64,000 bases of DNA. It comes from Flammeovirga aprica JL-4. Its GTDB lineage: Bacteria > Bacteroidota > Bacteroidia > Cytophagales > Flammeovirgaceae. The translations under genes and the position numbers were made by a program. The notes under the pieces are model-generated. The model saw only the letters and a program-made list of their open reading frames with translations. It was not told where the DNA came from and searched no databases. The DNA is taken from the NCBI RefSeq assembly GCF_012844305.1, contig NZ_JABANE010000048.1:1-64000 (forward strand), in the 5' to 3' direction. Positions 39,801 to 50,920 of this stretch are shown one piece after another (the stretch's first letter is position 1; each line of letters starts with the position of its first letter).

Positions 39801-42800
39801 GCTACATCAATAATGCTTTTTGGGGCATTAAAGTGATTTAGCTCTCCCCTGATACGTATAGTATTTGGAGCATTTGTGATGGAGTGTGAAATTGTCTGAT
39901 TTTCACCTGTTGTAATTTTTTCCCAATCTCCATTATTCTCCCAGTCAATATAAAAAGATGTTGAGGTAGTTACAGGGAAACTTATATTAGTTTCACTTCC
40001 ATCAACGACAAGAATAAGGTCTTTTGCTAATAATTCATCACACTGTCCATTGTCATTTATTGACCAATTGTAATCAGTAATAAGTGACTGTCTTGCTTCA
40101 AATGACTCACAATACTCCACTGGAACATCTAATTGAACTCCCTCTTGCAATTCAGGTAATGCACTCCACCCATTCAATAATTTATCATAATTTTCTGTTG
40201 AAAGACCGCTATTGGTAAACATATCAGACATATCTGTTACTGATGAAACATCCCATGAACTCAAGTCTCCATCAAAAGCTACAGCACCTTTAAACATTTC
40301 GTACATTGAAGTAACATTAGAAACATCCCATCTACTTAAATCATGATTAAAAGACGTAGCTTCAAAAAACATATAATTCATGTTAGTAACTGAAGAGACA
40401 TCCCATTCGCTTAAATCACGGTTAAAGGAGGATACCCTAGAAAACATAGCTCTCATATCTTTTACTGAAGACACATCCCATGAACTTATATCTCCATTAA
40501 AGAAAGTGGCTCTAGAAAACATATTGTACATTGATTCGACATTGGAAACATCCCATCCGGTCAAATCACCATTAAAGTTCGTTGCCCCAAAAAACATATA
40601 ACTCATGTCTTTGACTAAAGATAAATCCGGGGTGTCTTCTGCAGTAAAACCCTTAAGTTTTTTACAATCGGCAAACGTTATACTAAAACTTTCAAATTTT
40701 GAATTTCCCCATTGTGCTACATCAATAATGCTATCTGGTGCTTCAAAGTAAGCTAACTGACCTCTTATTCTGATTGTACCAGGTTGGTTCGCTGTATAGT
40801 TATGTGAAATCGTTTCATAACTTTGATTTGAAAAATGTGACCAAGTCCCATTGTTTTCCCAATCTATGTCAAATATTCCTTTTTCATAATAAATGGAAAT
40901 CTCTGTTTCACTTCCATCAAACACTAATAATAGATCCTGTTTCTTCAAATCATCACATGCACCTTCATCTACGATTGTCCAACCGTGATTATTGATCAAT
41001 GATTGTCTTTCATCAAATGATGAACAGTACTGAGCTGAAACACCCAATTGGACATTGTCTTTTACCTCTTGTTCGCTCCATGAACTCAATAAGTTATCAT
41101 AATTTTCTGTTGAAAGACCACTATTACTAAACATTTTATACATTGATGTAACTGAAGAGACATCCCATGAGCTCAAATCGCCATTAAATGAAGTCGCTCC
41201 AGAGAACATAGATGTCATATCTGTAACGGAAGAAACTTCCCATTCGCTCAAATCGCCATTAAATGAAGTCGCTCCAGAGAACATAGATGTCATATCTGTA
41301 ACGGAAGAAACTTCCCATGAGCTCAAATCACCATTAAAAGACGTTGCTTCAGAGAACATAGCTGTCATATCTGTAACGGAAGAAACTTCCCATTCGCTCA
41401 AATCGCCATTAAATGAAGTCGCTCCAGAGAACATAGATGCCATGTATGTAACTGAAGTTAAATCAGGGGTGTCATGTGCAGTAAAACTGTTTAGTTTTTC
41501 ACAATTAGCAAATGTTTCATAAAAACTTTCAAATTTTGAACTTCCCCATTGAGCTACATCTTTAATATTTTGAGGGGCTTTAAAGTAAGTTAGTTGACCT
41601 CTTATTCTGATTGTATCGGGCTTGTTTGGTAGGAAGTCATATTCAATTACTTTTACATCTCCACTTTTATCTGAATAATGTGACCAAGTACCATTGTTTT
41701 CCCAATCTACATCAAATGTCCCATTTACATAATTAATCTCAACCTTAGTACTTTCACTTTCATCAATCACTAGTACAAGATCCTGTTTCATCAAATCATC
41801 GCATGCCCCTCCATCTGTGATTATCCAACCATGATTATTTATCAATGATTGTCTTTCATAAAATGATGAACAATACTTAGTGGAAACATCTAATTTAACG
41901 TTATCTTTTACCTCTTGTTGACTCCATGATTTCAATAGGTTATCATAATAGACTTCACTAATTCCACTGCTCACAAACATACTTTGCATGTTCAATACTG
42001 AACTGATATCCCACAAACTCAGGTCTTGATTAAAATTCAAGGCCTTGTTGAACATATATCTCATGTTAGTCACTTGAGAGACATCCCATGAACTGAGATC
42101 TTGGTTAAAACTAACAGCATTATAAAAGGCTGATCGCATGCTCACTATGTTAGAAACATCCCATTTACTTAAACTTCCATTAAACATTGAAGAACCACTA
42201 AATATATACGACATATCTATCACTACTGACAAATCAGGTGCCTCTGATGCAGAGAAAGATTGAAGCTTAGAACATTTTCTAAAGGTACTATTGAATGAAG
42301 TGAACTTAGAGTTTCCCCATTGTACTACATCTATTATACTAGAAGGTGCTTTGAAGTGATTTATATTTCCTCTGATACGTATGGTATCAGGACTGTTTGT
42401 GTAAGTATGTAAGACATCTCCGTCAATACCCGAACTACTAACCGTTTCCCATTTTTCATTATTCTCCCAGTCTATCTCTATAGATGAACTAGCGTTTAGA
42501 TAAATTGATGTATTTTTTGTGCTTCCATCAACCACCAAAACTAGATCCTCTGCCTTGACCTCATCACAGGCACCGTTGTCTATGATTTCCCAACCATGGT
42601 TGTTGAACAGTGACTGTCTTTCTGCAAATGAGGAACAATAGTTTGAAGATACATGTAGTCTGATGTTGTCATTTACCTCTTGCTCGCTCCATGATACCAA
42701 TAGATTATCATAATTCTGTGCACTGATTCCACTGTTGAAAAACATGTTTCGCATATCTTTCACTGAAGTGATATCCCATGAACTGAGATCCTGATTAAAA

Positions 42801-44062
42801 CTACTCGTATTGTAAAAAGCAGATCGCATCTTTTGGATATTAGAAACATCCCATGTACTTAGATCGCCATTAAAATTGGAAGCTCCATTAAATAGAAATG
42901 ATATGGTTGTCACTTCTGATAGATTTGGGGCTCCTGAAGCAGAAAATGATTCTAGTAATGTACATTTCTGAAATGTACTTTCTAAGCTTGTAAAATAGAC
43001 ATCTCCCCATTCTACTACATCTACAATACTCCTTGGTGCATGAAAATGATTTAATTCACCTTTTATTCGAATTGTATTTAAGCTTCCTGTGAATTCATAT
43101 GAAATGGTTTCCATCCCATTGGTGGTATATTCTATCCAGTTTCCATCATTTTTCCAATCTACCCAAAAAGATGAGTTTGTGTTTGCTCCAAATGTGATCG
43201 GTGATTTTGTTTGATTCACTACTATCACAAACTCTTCATCACACCTTTGTAATCGATCTTCCGGTAACTTCCAACCATGAGTGTCTTCTAATAAAGACAA
43301 GGCTTCTCCTGCTGAACAAAAATTACTGTTGAAACCAAAAACTACTCCTGGTTGCAAACCATCAAGCTCTGACCAGTTTTTTACCATACGATCAAAGTTA
43401 GGTTGCGTCAAGGCTGTATTAATGAAAATATTATTCATGCTAGTGACACTTGAAATATCCCAATCTTCTAGAGATTGATTGAAATTTTCGGCCAAATCAA
43501 ACATATTGTACATATGCACTACAGAAGAAACGTCCCAATTATTTATATCTTGATTGAAACTTTTTGAAGCATGAAACATGTGAGCCATATTAGTCACATT
43601 TGATACGTCCCAATTACTGATATCTCCATTAAACTTTTCCATATGGGCAAAAGCTAAATTCATGTCTGTCACTTTAGACAAGTCTGGGGTATCTTGTGCA
43701 GAGAAAGACGCCAGTTGATTACAGTCCTTGAATGTTTCCGCTAGAGAAGTGAAACCCACTTTTCCCCATTGCACTACATCTGTTATCGTCTTTGGTGCAT
43801 GGAAATGATTCAATTCACCTTTGATACGAATAGTACCTGGAGCACTTGATAAGGTTCTTGTGATTTTCTCTAATCCTGTTGTAGAAATTTTCTCCCATTG
43901 ACCATTATTTTCCCAGTCTACTTCAAAACTACTTTCCGTTTTTCCATAGAATGAAATCTCATTTGTGGTTTGCTCTACCACAAATATAAAATCAGTGCCT
44001 TGACTCATACATGTAATATACATGCAGAGGGATACTAAAATTGTTAGTATTGTTTTTTTCAT
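36884..44062 (-). CDS. Giant BspA/DUF285 surface protein, seven modules
   Basis: 2392 aa with a signal peptide ([20 protein letters not shown]). Seven modules start near residues 22, 275, 505, 760, 1040, 1346 and 1704. Each has a PKD-like beta domain (e.g. [14 protein letters not shown] ... TIRIKG ... VVQWGK), a variable number of 25-aa DUF285 repeats and a Cys-containing closing segment ([20 protein letters not shown]). By eye the modules hold 3, 2, 3, 4, 5, 7 and 17 tryptophan repeats. The final 70 residues are the array's sorting-like domain. It should form a very long surface solenoid for adhesion. Its 5' leader is nearly identical to that of the gene at 46887-50471, pointing to recent duplication. 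No frameshift is seen despite the repeats. Confidence 0.88.
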   Translation of the reverse strand: MKKTILTILVSLCMYITCMSQGTDFIFVVEQTTNEISFYGKTESSFEVDWENNGQWEKISTTGLEKITRTLSSAPGTIRIKGELNHFHAPKTITDVVQWGKVGFTSLAETFKDCNQLASFSAQDTPDLSKVTDMNLAFAHMEKFNGDISNWDVSNVTNMAHMFHASKSFNQDINNWDVSSVVHMYNMFDLAENFNQSLEDWDISSVTSMNNIFINTALTQPNFDRMVKNWSELDGLQPGVVFGFNSNFCSAGEALSLLEDTHGWKLPEDRLQRCDEEFVIVVNQTKSPITFGANTNSSFWVDWKNDGNWIEYTTNGMETISYEFTGSLNTIRIKGELNHFHAPRSIVDVVEWGDVYFTSLESTFQKCTLLESFSASGAPNLSEVTTISFLFNGASNFNGDLSTWDVSNIQKMRSAFYNTSSFNQDLSSWDITSVKDMRNMFFNSGISAQNYDNLLVSWSEQEVNDNIRLHVSSNYCSSFAERQSLFNNHGWEIIDNGACDEVKAEDLVLVVDGSTKNTSIYLNASSSIEIDWENNEKWETVSSSGIDGDVLHTYTNSPDTIRIRGNINHFKAPSSIIDVVQWGNSKFTSFNSTFRKCSKLQSFSASEAPDLSVVIDMSYIFSGSSMFNGSLSKWDVSNIVSMRSAFYNAVSFNQDLSSWDVSQVTNMRYMFNKALNFNQDLSLWDISSVLNMQSMFVSSGISEVYYDNLLKSWSQQEVKDNVKLDVSTKYCSSFYERQSLINNHGWIITDGGACDDLMKQDLVLVIDESESTKVEINYVNGTFDVDWENNGTWSHYSDKSGDVKVIEYDFLPNKPDTIRIRGQLTYFKAPQNIKDVAQWGSSKFESFYETFANCEKLNSFTAHDTPDLTSVTYMASMFSGATSFNGDLSEWEVSSVTDMTAMFSEATSFNGDLSSWEVSSVTDMTSMFSGATSFNGDLSEWEVSSVTDMTSMFSGATSFNGDLSSWDVSSVTSMYKMFSNSGLSTENYDNLLSSWSEQEVKDNVQLGVSAQYCSSFDERQSLINNHGWTIVDEGACDDLKKQDLLLVFDGSETEISIYYEKGIFDIDWENNGTWSHFSNQSYETISHNYTANQPGTIRIRGQLAYFEAPDSIIDVAQWGNSKFESFSITFADCKKLKGFTAEDTPDLSLVKDMSYMFFGATNFNGDLTGWDVSNVESMYNMFSRATFFNGDISSWDVSSVKDMRAMFSRVSSFNRDLSEWDVSSVTNMNYMFFEATSFNHDLSRWDVSNVTSMYEMFKGAVAFDGDLSSWDVSSVTDMSDMFTNSGLSTENYDKLLNGWSALPELQEGVQLDVPVEYCESFEARQSLITDYNWSINDNGQCDELLAKDLILVVDGSETNISFPVTTSTSFYIDWENNGDWEKITTGENQTISHSITNAPNTIRIRGELNHFNAPKSIIDVAQWGETNFTSLDSTFKSCEKLEKFTANDTINLSEVTSLAETFYGTENFNGDLSTWDVSSVTNMYRMFHGASSFNGNLSSWNVSSVTNMVGLFDGASSFNGDLSSWKVSSVSNMAGMFSNATNFNGDVSEWDVSSVTDMSWMFQRASNFNGDVSEWDVSSVTDMSVMFQMASNFNGDVSEWDVSSVTNMSWMFYGASSFNGDISHWNISSVTGMYEMFINSGLSTENYDKLLKGWSALPESNDLQEGVRLDVSLEYCESFSERQSLINDYNWTINDRGPCEEVLAEDLILVVDGSETNISFPVTTSSSFYIDWENNENWEKISTGENQTISHSITNAPDTIRIRGELNHFNAPKSIIDVAQWGETNFTSLLSTFKDCKKLEKFTATDSINLSEVTSLVDTFNGASNFNGDLSTWDVSSVTNMAGMFNHASSFNGDLSEWDVSSVTNMSWMFYKASSFNGDLSEWDVSSVTNMYVMFYEALAFNVNLSTWNVSSVENMNGMFRNAVNFNEDLSNWDVSSVTNMSEMFRGASSFNQDLSSWAVSLVTDMSRMFHGASSFNQNLSSWDVSSVTTMQEMFSEASSFNGDIGNWDVSSVKNTSWMFYGTSFNGDIGSWDVSSVTTMQGMFRGATSFNQSLDWDVSSVTNMQEMFFGSSIFNGDIGSWDVSSVTTMRGMFYGAFNFNGDIGSWDVSSVTTMLGMFQNAKLFNQSLNEWDVLSVTTMHAMFHSAEAYNQEMSSWDVSSVTDMSYMFERTHNFNQNLNNWDVSSVTNMSYMFYASTNFNCDISNWDVSSVTTMKGMFSYAYTFNQDLGDWDVSSATTLEDMFEGITSLSSENYDNILIGWSKLPNLETGVMLGASSITYCAGSDARATLTDDFGWDISDGGESCTRGSSARTSNSNNHLLEEPVLNIEELHGNLEWKLYDFTGQLIDSGTLTLQEGEQLKWWDLQKEYKKAGILRITDNSGKVAVKKFIKQ
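41159..41460. repeat. 75-bp tandem coding repeats
   Basis: Four consecutive 75-bp units encode repeats of [16 protein letters not shown] type. Units one, two and four are almost identical in DNA as well as protein, so the expansion is recent. Similar near-identical runs occur near 38380-38580 and 39200-39440 of the same gene. Confidence 0.8.
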
Positions 44063-44088
44063 GTTCGTATAGTTATAATCTTTAGGTA

Positions 44089-44120
44089 GTAGCCCACACC
44101 TATTGCTAGGTACAGGCTAC
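44089..44120 (-). ncRNA. 32-nt GNRA-loop hairpin in the spacer before the 2392-aa gene
   Basis: On the minus strand a 14-bp stem (GTAGCC...GGCTAC, three G-U pairs inside) is closed by a GCAA tetraloop. It lies 11 nt after the upstream stop codon and 26 nt before the start at 44062, too close for a promoter in between, so it should be part of the leader RNA. Confidence 0.65.
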
Positions 44121-44130
44121 ATGAATATGT

Positions 44131-46833
44131 TTATTGTTTAATGAATTTTTTGACTGCAACTTTACCTGAATCATCCGTAATCCTTAAAATTCCAGCTTTA
44201 TTAAATTCTTTTTGTAAATCCCACCATTTTAGTGGTTCGCCCTCTTGTATAGTAAGTGAACCAGAATCGATTAATTGACCTGTGAAATCATAGAGTTTCC
44301 ACTCTAAGTTTCCATGAAGAGATTCTATGTCCAAATCTGATTCTTCTAATAGATGATTATTTGAATTGCTTGTTCTTGCACTACTTTCATTAGGACAAGA
44401 TTTTTTATCGCCAGTTATATTCCATCCAAAAGTCGTTATTAATCTATCTCGAGCATCTGCACCTTCACAATACTTAGTCGAGACATGTAAATCAACGTCT
44501 CGCTGTAATGAACCTAATTTACTCCAACCTATTAATAGCTTATCGTAATTATCGGAAGAAAGACCAGTATAAAGAAACATATGGTGCATATCAACTACGT
44601 TGGAAACATTCCAAGTACTGAGATCGCCATTAAACGCTTGGGCATCATCAAACATAAATCTCATATTAGTAACAGAAGATACATCCCAATTACTCAAATC
44701 ACCATTAAACGCAAATGCAGATACAAACATACTTTCCATATTAGTAACGGAAGATACATCCCAATTACTCAAATCACCATTAAACGCTGATGCTACGGCG
44801 AACATTCCTTCCATATTAGTAACGGAAGATACATCCCAATCACTCAAATCACCATTAAACGCAAATGCTGCGACGAACATTCCTTCCATTGACTCTACGT
44901 TAGATAAGTTTAAGCTATCTTTTGCTGTAAATTTTTCTAATTTAGTACACCATTCAAAGCTTTCTTTCATAGAAGTAAAATTAGTCGATCCCCACTGCAC
45001 TACATCAATAATATTTAGAGGAGCTTTAAAGTGATTTAACTCGCCTTTTATGCGGATGGTATCGGGAGCAGCACCATTAAAATTATGAGAAATATATTTA
45101 GTAATTGTATCTCCTTCTATATCTGTGGAAATGGTTTCCCAATTACCATTATTTTCCCAATCAATATCAAAGGATGACGCTGTGCTCACTGATCGGAACT
45201 CAATAACATTTGTGCTTCCATCAACTACAATGATAAAATCTTCATTCTTCAATATATCTTCACAAGCTCCCACATCATTGATTCTCCAACCATAATTATC
45301 TATCAGTGATTGCCTTTCTGCTGATGCCTCACAATACTCCGCTGATATATCCAATTGTACTCCATCTTCTAATTCTGGTAATGCACTCCAACCCTTTAAT
45401 AAAGAATCATAATTACCATTATCTATGCCACAAGACGATAGCATATTTTGCATATTTACTACTGAACTGATATCCCAATTACTAAGATCCTGATTGAAGT
45501 CAGATGCCTCGCTAAACATATAACTCATGTTTATGACATTCGATACATCCCATTTACTAAGGTCCTGATTAAAGTTCGTTCTGTAAAAGGTAGATCGCAT
45601 ACTTTCTACATTGGATACATCCCATAAGCTAATATCCCCATTAAATGACATAGCACCACCAAACATAAATGACATATCAGTTACATCTGATAAATTGGGC
45701 ACATCAGTCGCTGAAAAAGATTCAAGAATAGAACACTGTTGAAATGTCTTCTGTAAACTTGTAAAGTAAACATCTCCCCATTGGACTACATCTTTTATTC
45801 TTTTGGGTGCATGAAAGTGATTTAGTTCTCCTTTGATACGAATCGTATCTAAACTTCCAGTAAATTCATATGAAATAGTTTCCATTCCATTTGTAGAATA
45901 CTCTGCCCAATTTCCATCATTTTCCCAATCAACAAAAAATGACGAATTAGTATTGGCTCCAAAAGTAATTGGAGATATTCTATGATCAACGACTATCACA
46001 AACTCTTCATCACAACTTTGTACTCGATCTTCCGGTAACACCCAACCATTAGTGTTTTCTAATAGAGACAAGGCCTCACCTGCTGAACAATAATGAGCAT
46101 TAAATCCGAAGGTTACTCCCTCTTCTAAATCCTCAAGCTTAGACCATTTTTTTACTGTTCGATCAAAATTGGAGGGTGTCAAGGCTGTATTTATAAAGAT
46201 ATTATACATATTGATGACACTTGATACATCCCAATCTTCTAGAGATTGATTGAAACTTTCGGCCATATCAAACATACTGTACATATGCACTACAGAAGAA
46301 ACGTTCCAATTATTTAAATCTTGATTGAAACTTTCTGCAGCATGAAACATATGCGCCATATTAGTCACATTTGATACGTCCCAATTACTGATATCTCCAT
46401 TAAACTTTTCTGTGTGGGCAAAAGCTAAGTTCATGTCTTCTACACCTGACAAATCAGGAGTATCTTCTGCAGAGAAAGACACGAGTTGATGACAGTCTTT
46501 AAATGTCTGTGAGAGAGACGTAAAGGCTACATTTCCCCACTGAACTACGTCTGTAATCGTCTTTGGGGCACGGAAATGATTCAATTCTCCTTTGATACGA
46601 ATAGTATCTGGAGCACTTGATAAGGTCCTTGTGATTTGCTCTAATCCATTAGTAGAGATCTCCTCCCATTGACCATTATTTTCCCAGTCTACTTCAAAAC
46701 TACTTTCCGTTTTTCCATAGAATGAAATCTCATTTGTGGTTTGCTCAACCACAAAAATAAAATCAGTACTTTGACCAATACATGGTATAAAAATGCAGAG
46801 GGAGATTAAATATGTTAGTAACGTTCTTTTCAT
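44131..46833 (-). CDS. BspA/DUF285 repeat surface protein, three modules
   Basis: 900 aa with a signal peptide (ISLCIFIPCIGQS). Three modules start near residues 22, 276 and 531. The first two match those of the flanking 2392- and 1194-aa proteins nearly residue for residue. The third has four repeats, three of them almost identical ([16 protein letters not shown]). One repeat in module 2 has lost a residue (FYRTNFNQDLSKW). The C-terminal domain is [17 protein letters not shown] ... [18 protein letters not shown]. It is likely surface exposed. The 68-bp and 53-bp spacers to its neighbours suggest co-transcription. Confidence 0.87.
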   Translation of the reverse strand: MKRTLLTYLISLCIFIPCIGQSTDFIFVVEQTTNEISFYGKTESSFEVDWENNGQWEEISTNGLEQITRTLSSAPDTIRIKGELNHFRAPKTITDVVQWGNVAFTSLSQTFKDCHQLVSFSAEDTPDLSGVEDMNLAFAHTEKFNGDISNWDVSNVTNMAHMFHAAESFNQDLNNWNVSSVVHMYSMFDMAESFNQSLEDWDVSSVINMYNIFINTALTPSNFDRTVKKWSKLEDLEEGVTFGFNAHYCSAGEALSLLENTNGWVLPEDRVQSCDEEFVIVVDHRISPITFGANTNSSFFVDWENDGNWAEYSTNGMETISYEFTGSLDTIRIKGELNHFHAPKRIKDVVQWGDVYFTSLQKTFQQCSILESFSATDVPNLSDVTDMSFMFGGAMSFNGDISLWDVSNVESMRSTFYRTNFNQDLSKWDVSNVINMSYMFSEASDFNQDLSNWDISSVVNMQNMLSSCGIDNGNYDSLLKGWSALPELEDGVQLDISAEYCEASAERQSLIDNYGWRINDVGACEDILKNEDFIIVVDGSTNVIEFRSVSTASSFDIDWENNGNWETISTDIEGDTITKYISHNFNGAAPDTIRIKGELNHFKAPLNIIDVVQWGSTNFTSMKESFEWCTKLEKFTAKDSLNLSNVESMEGMFVAAFAFNGDLSDWDVSSVTNMEGMFAVASAFNGDLSNWDVSSVTNMESMFVSAFAFNGDLSNWDVSSVTNMRFMFDDAQAFNGDLSTWNVSNVVDMHHMFLYTGLSSDNYDKLLIGWSKLGSLQRDVDLHVSTKYCEGADARDRLITTFGWNITGDKKSCPNESSARTSNSNNHLLEESDLDIESLHGNLEWKLYDFTGQLIDSGSLTIQEGEPLKWWDLQKEFNKAGILRITDDSGKVAVKKFIKQ
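44663..44890. repeat. 75-bp tandem coding repeats in the 900-aa gene
   Basis: Three consecutive, nearly identical 75-bp units. An antisense open frame over this region is a by-product of the repeat periodicity. Confidence 0.75.
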
Positions 46834-46844
46834 TTTTATAAGTT

Positions 46845-46876
46845 GTAGCCCGTACCTATTACTAGGTACAGGCTAT
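46845..46876 (-). ncRNA. 32-nt GNRA-loop hairpin in the spacer before the 900-aa gene
   Basis: Same length and position type as the hairpin at 44089. Here the loop is GTAA (also GNRA) and the inner stem reads GTACCTA/TAGGTAC, replacing the G-U pairs of the other copies by Watson-Crick pairs. It lies 11 nt before the start codon at 46833. Confidence 0.65.
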
Positions 46877-46886
46877 TTAAATATGC

Positions 46887-49800
46887 TTATTGTTTAATGA
46901 ATTTTTTGACTGCAACTTTACCCGAATCATCCGTAATCCTTAAAATTCCAGCTTTCTTATATTCTTTTTGTAGTTCCCACCATTTTAGCTGTTCTCCCAC
47001 CTGTAGAGTAAGTGAACCTGAATCGATTAATTGACCTGTGAAATCATATAGTTTCCAATCTAAATTCCCATGGAGTTCATCTATATTTAAAACTGATTCT
47101 TCTAATGAATTGGTAAGGTTTGTAGTACGTGCATTACTTACTTCACTACATTTTTTAGCTCCATCGTAGATGTCCCAACCATAATCATTCCTCAATTTTT
47201 CTCTCCCTTCCTCACCAAGACAATAATCCGCATCAATATTAATCTTAACATTTCTCTGTACATCAAGTTCACTCCATTTCATTAAAATATTATCGTAATA
47301 TTCTTGTTTATATTCAAGATCAATGAAGCCATCCATATCGGTTACTTTAATTATATTCCAATCACTAATATCTTCCTCAAAATCAGCACAATAAGAAAAC
47401 ATCACCGTCATTTTTGTAACTGAAGAAACGTCCCAATTACCTATACCTCCTCCTATAAATTTCCATGATCCGAAGAACATACCTACCATCGTCTCTACAG
47501 ATGACACATCCCAATCTCTCAAATCACCATTAAAGTCAGTCGTATAAAACATATAATTCATGTTCTTAACTGAAGATACATCCCATTCACTAACATCTCC
47601 ATTAAAATAATATGCATTATAAAAAGCCCTTTCAAAAGTTGTCACATTCGTTAAATTTGGAGGAATTTGAGCTGAAAATGATACTAGTGCTGTACACTCT
47701 TCAAAAGTTCTATAAAATGAATTAAAGTTTGGATCACCCCATTGTACTACATCAATAATGGTTTTTGGGGCTCTAAAATGATTTAACTCTCCTCTAATGA
47801 TAATTGTATCTGGAGCATTAGAATAATTATGTGAAATTTCGATACTATCTACTGCAGAAATTGTTTCCCAGTTACCATCATTCTCCCAGTCAATATCAAA
47901 TGATGATGCTGTAGTGACTGGAAAACTTATGTTTTTCTCAGATCCATCCACTACAAAAATGAATTCACACGATCCTTTATCATTAATTGTCCACCCATGG
48001 TCATCAATTAGTTTTTGCCTTTCTGCAAATGACTGACAATAATAGGTTGATACATCTAATTGAACATTTCTCTTTAATTCAGGTAGTGCACTCCAACTTT
48101 TTAATAACTTATCATAATTAGCTGAAGTGATACCGCTTTCAGTAAACATATTTTCCATCATCGTAACTGAAGATATATTCCATGAGCTGATATCACCCTC
48201 AAAAGAAATAGCACCATTGAACATATTATCCATTCTCGTTACTGAAGAAACGTTCCAAGTACTAAGGTTTCCATTAAAAGATGTAGCTTCTTTAAACATA
48301 TAATCCATTCTCGTTACTGAAGAAACATCCCAAGAACTAAGATCTCCATTAAAAGATGTAGCTCCTTCAAACATATAACTCATGTTTTTAACTTTAGACA
48401 CATCCCATTTACTCAAATCGCCATTAAAAGAAATTGCTCCATCAAACATCTCATTTAATCCAAAATATTCATTAGTCAGTAATGATAAATCAGGAAAATC
48501 TTTTGCTGAAAAGCCCTCAAGTTTTTCACAACTTTGAAACGTTTTTTGAAAATCTTCAAACTTTGATTTACCCCATTGTGCTACATCTACTATACTTTTA
48601 GGAGCTCTAAAGTAACTTACCTGCCCTCTTATTCTTATTGTATCTGCTTCATTACCATCATAATCATGTGTAATGTTCTTATAAGTAGTATTTGAAACAT
48701 GTTCCCAATTTCCATTGTTTTCCCAATCTATATCAACTTCACCTTTAAACTGTGTAATTGTAACTTCTCTATCGGTTCCGTCAACCACTAATACTAGTTC
48801 CAAATGTCTTAATAATTCATCACAAGCTCCATCATCAGTAATCACCCATCCATAATTCTCCTCTAAATATGTTTTCTCTTCTAATGCTGTACAATGTTTG
48901 GCTGAAACATCCAACTGAACATCACTTTGTAGATTAGGCAATGTACTCCAAGCTTTCAATAATAGATCATAATTAGCAGAAGTGATACCACTTTCAGTAA
49001 ACATATTATCCATCTTTTCTACATTAGAGACATTCCATGAACTCACATTACCCTCAAAAGATGTAGCTCCATTAAACATATTATCCATCCTTGTTACTGA
49101 AGAGACATCCCATGAACCAAGATCTCCATTAAAAGAAATAGCATCGTTAAACATATATCTTACGTTTATTACATTCGATACATCCCATGTACTAAGATCT
49201 TGATTAAAAAGTTCGGCTCTGTGAAAGGTAGATCGCATACTTTCTACATTGGATACATCCCATAAGCTAACATCCCCATTAAATGACCTAGCACCACTAA
49301 ACATATACGCTATACTACTTACTTCCGACAAATTAGGTACATCAGTCGCTGAAAAAGATTTCAGGTAATAACACTGCTGAAATGTATTTTCTAAACTTGT
49401 AAAATAAACATCTCCCCACTTCACCACATCTGTAATTCTTTTTGGAGCATGAAAATGATTTAGTTCTCCTTTGATACGAATTGTATCTAAGCTTCCAGTA
49501 AATTCATGTGAAATGGTTTCCATGCCATTTGTAGTGTACTCTACCCAACTTCCATCATTTTCCCAATCTACTAGAAATGACGATTGTGTATTTGCATTGA
49601 AAGTAATTGGTGATGTTCTTTGATCAACAACTATCACAAATTCTTCCTCACAACTTTGTACTCGATCTTCCGGTAATACCCAACCATGAGTGTCTTCTAA
49701 TTTTGACAAGGCTTCACCTGCTGAACAAAAGTGACTATTGAAACCAAAACTTACTCCTGGTTGCAAACCATCAAGTTCTGACCAATTTTTTACCATACGA

Positions 49801-50471
49801 TCAAAATTAGGTTGTGTCAAAGCTGTATTAATAAAGATATTATACATGCTCTTGACACTTGACACATCCCAATCTGCTAAAGATTGATTGAAACTTTCTG
49901 CACGGTCAAACATATTGTACATATACTGTACTGAAGATACGTCCCAATTATTTAAATCTTGATTGAAACTTTTTGCATCATGAAACATGTGAGCCATATT
50001 GGTTACGTTGGAAACGTCCCAATTACTGATATCTCCATTAAACTTTTCTGTGTGGGCAAAAGCTAAATTCATGTCTTCTACACCTGACAAATCAGGAGCA
50101 TCTTGTGCAGAGAAAGACACGAGTTGATGACAGTCTTTAAATGTCTCTGAGAGAGACGTAAAGCCTACACTTCCCCACTGAACTACGTCTGTAATCGTCT
50201 TTGGAGCTTTGAAGTGATTTAATTCACCCTTGATACGAATGGTATCTGGAGCACTGGTTAAGGTTCTTGTGATTTTCTCTAATCCTGTAGTAGAAATTTC
50301 CTCCCATTGACCGTTATTTTCCCAGTCTACTTCAAAGCTACTTTCTGTTTTAGCATAAAATGAAACCTTATTTGTGGATTGCTCTACCACAAATATTAAA
50401 TCAGTGCCTTGACCCATACATGTTACGTACATGCAGAAGATGGCCAAGAGTGTTAGAAAAGTTTTTTTCAT
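46887..50471 (-). CDS. BspA/DUF285 repeat surface protein, four modules
   Basis: 1194 aa from ATG 50471 (MKKTFLTLLAIFCMYVTCMG). The frame extends 17 codons upstream but those overlap the leader hairpin, so the inner ATG with its signal peptide is chosen. Four modules start near residues 22, 275, 558 and 835, each with a PKD-like domain ([14 protein letters not shown] type), DUF285 repeats and a two-Cys closing segment. The last module contains a shortened repeat (YTTDFNGDLRDW) and an irregular one ([15 protein letters not shown]). The C-terminal domain is [17 protein letters not shown] ... [18 protein letters not shown]. It is the first gene of the four-gene array. Confidence 0.87.
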   Translation of the reverse strand: MKKTFLTLLAIFCMYVTCMGQGTDLIFVVEQSTNKVSFYAKTESSFEVDWENNGQWEEISTTGLEKITRTLTSAPDTIRIKGELNHFKAPKTITDVVQWGSVGFTSLSETFKDCHQLVSFSAQDAPDLSGVEDMNLAFAHTEKFNGDISNWDVSNVTNMAHMFHDAKSFNQDLNNWDVSSVQYMYNMFDRAESFNQSLADWDVSSVKSMYNIFINTALTQPNFDRMVKNWSELDGLQPGVSFGFNSHFCSAGEALSKLEDTHGWVLPEDRVQSCEEEFVIVVDQRTSPITFNANTQSSFLVDWENDGSWVEYTTNGMETISHEFTGSLDTIRIKGELNHFHAPKRITDVVKWGDVYFTSLENTFQQCYYLKSFSATDVPNLSEVSSIAYMFSGARSFNGDVSLWDVSNVESMRSTFHRAELFNQDLSTWDVSNVINVRYMFNDAISFNGDLGSWDVSSVTRMDNMFNGATSFEGNVSSWNVSNVEKMDNMFTESGITSANYDLLLKAWSTLPNLQSDVQLDVSAKHCTALEEKTYLEENYGWVITDDGACDELLRHLELVLVVDGTDREVTITQFKGEVDIDWENNGNWEHVSNTTYKNITHDYDGNEADTIRIRGQVSYFRAPKSIVDVAQWGKSKFEDFQKTFQSCEKLEGFSAKDFPDLSLLTNEYFGLNEMFDGAISFNGDLSKWDVSKVKNMSYMFEGATSFNGDLSSWDVSSVTRMDYMFKEATSFNGNLSTWNVSSVTRMDNMFNGAISFEGDISSWNISSVTMMENMFTESGITSANYDKLLKSWSALPELKRNVQLDVSTYYCQSFAERQKLIDDHGWTINDKGSCEFIFVVDGSEKNISFPVTTASSFDIDWENDGNWETISAVDSIEISHNYSNAPDTIIIRGELNHFRAPKTIIDVVQWGDPNFNSFYRTFEECTALVSFSAQIPPNLTNVTTFERAFYNAYYFNGDVSEWDVSSVKNMNYMFYTTDFNGDLRDWDVSSVETMVGMFFGSWKFIGGGIGNWDVSSVTKMTVMFSYCADFEEDISDWNIIKVTDMDGFIDLEYKQEYYDNILMKWSELDVQRNVKINIDADYCLGEEGREKLRNDYGWDIYDGAKKCSEVSNARTTNLTNSLEESVLNIDELHGNLDWKLYDFTGQLIDSGSLTLQVGEQLKWWELQKEYKKAGILRITDDSGKVAVKKFIKQ

Positions 50472-50497
50472 GTTCGTATAGTTATAATTTTTAGGAA

Positions 50498-50529
50498 GTA
50501 GCCCACACCTATTGCTAGGCATGAACTAC
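50498..50529 (-). ncRNA. 32-nt GNRA-loop hairpin in the leader of the 1194-aa gene
   Basis: A 14-bp stem with a GCAA loop at exactly the same distance (26 nt) from the start as at 44089. The outer arm differs (GTAGTT instead of GTAGCC, and CATG instead of TGTA), yet every position still pairs, through G-U and A-U pairs. Confidence 0.65.
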
Positions 50530-50756
50530 GCAAACAAACTAACTTTTATTTATCTCAAGCTATCACTGATACCTTATAAATAAATGAACCTGTTTAATCC
50601 CTAACCTGTTTATATTATTAATTGTGTTGTTTTTCTAGATTTTGGAATAAATCAAAATCAACTAAGTATTGAAGAAATTAATTGGCAGAAGTAATATTCA
50701 TATTTTAAGAAAATAGATTTTTAATTTATACTAGAAACCTTCTAAGGTGGTTCAAA

Positions 50757-50795
50757 GAGCCCAAGAAAAGTAATAAAATTACTTTATCTTGAGCC
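50757..50795 (-). terminator. Hairpin between the aldehyde dehydrogenase gene and the DUF285 array
   Basis: Arms 50757-50774 and 50778-50795 form an imperfect 18-bp stem (core AAAGTAAT/ATTACTTT) with a 3-nt loop. It lies 126 nt after the dehydrogenase stop. The T run after it is short. Nothing else is recognised in 50530-50920. Confidence 0.55.
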
Positions 50796-50920
50796 TTGAC
50801 TAGTATAAACAATGTGATAAAGAAGTGATCATAAAATACAATCACCTCTAAATGTTATATCCATGATTTAATGTGAATACTAAATTGATCATGTTTCATA
50901 TTCTACTTCTCTATTCATAG

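Noticed and set aside
38380-45034. CRISPR-like regular repeats and antisense open frames over the DUF285 genes
   Set aside because: The 75-bp periodicity is that of coding repeats with conserved protein sequence; there are no unique spacers, no cas genes, and the antisense frames follow from the repeats.
50472-50522. Upstream in-frame ATG giving 17 extra codons to the 1194-aa protein
   Set aside because: The extension overlaps the conserved leader hairpin and would displace the signal peptide from the N-terminus.
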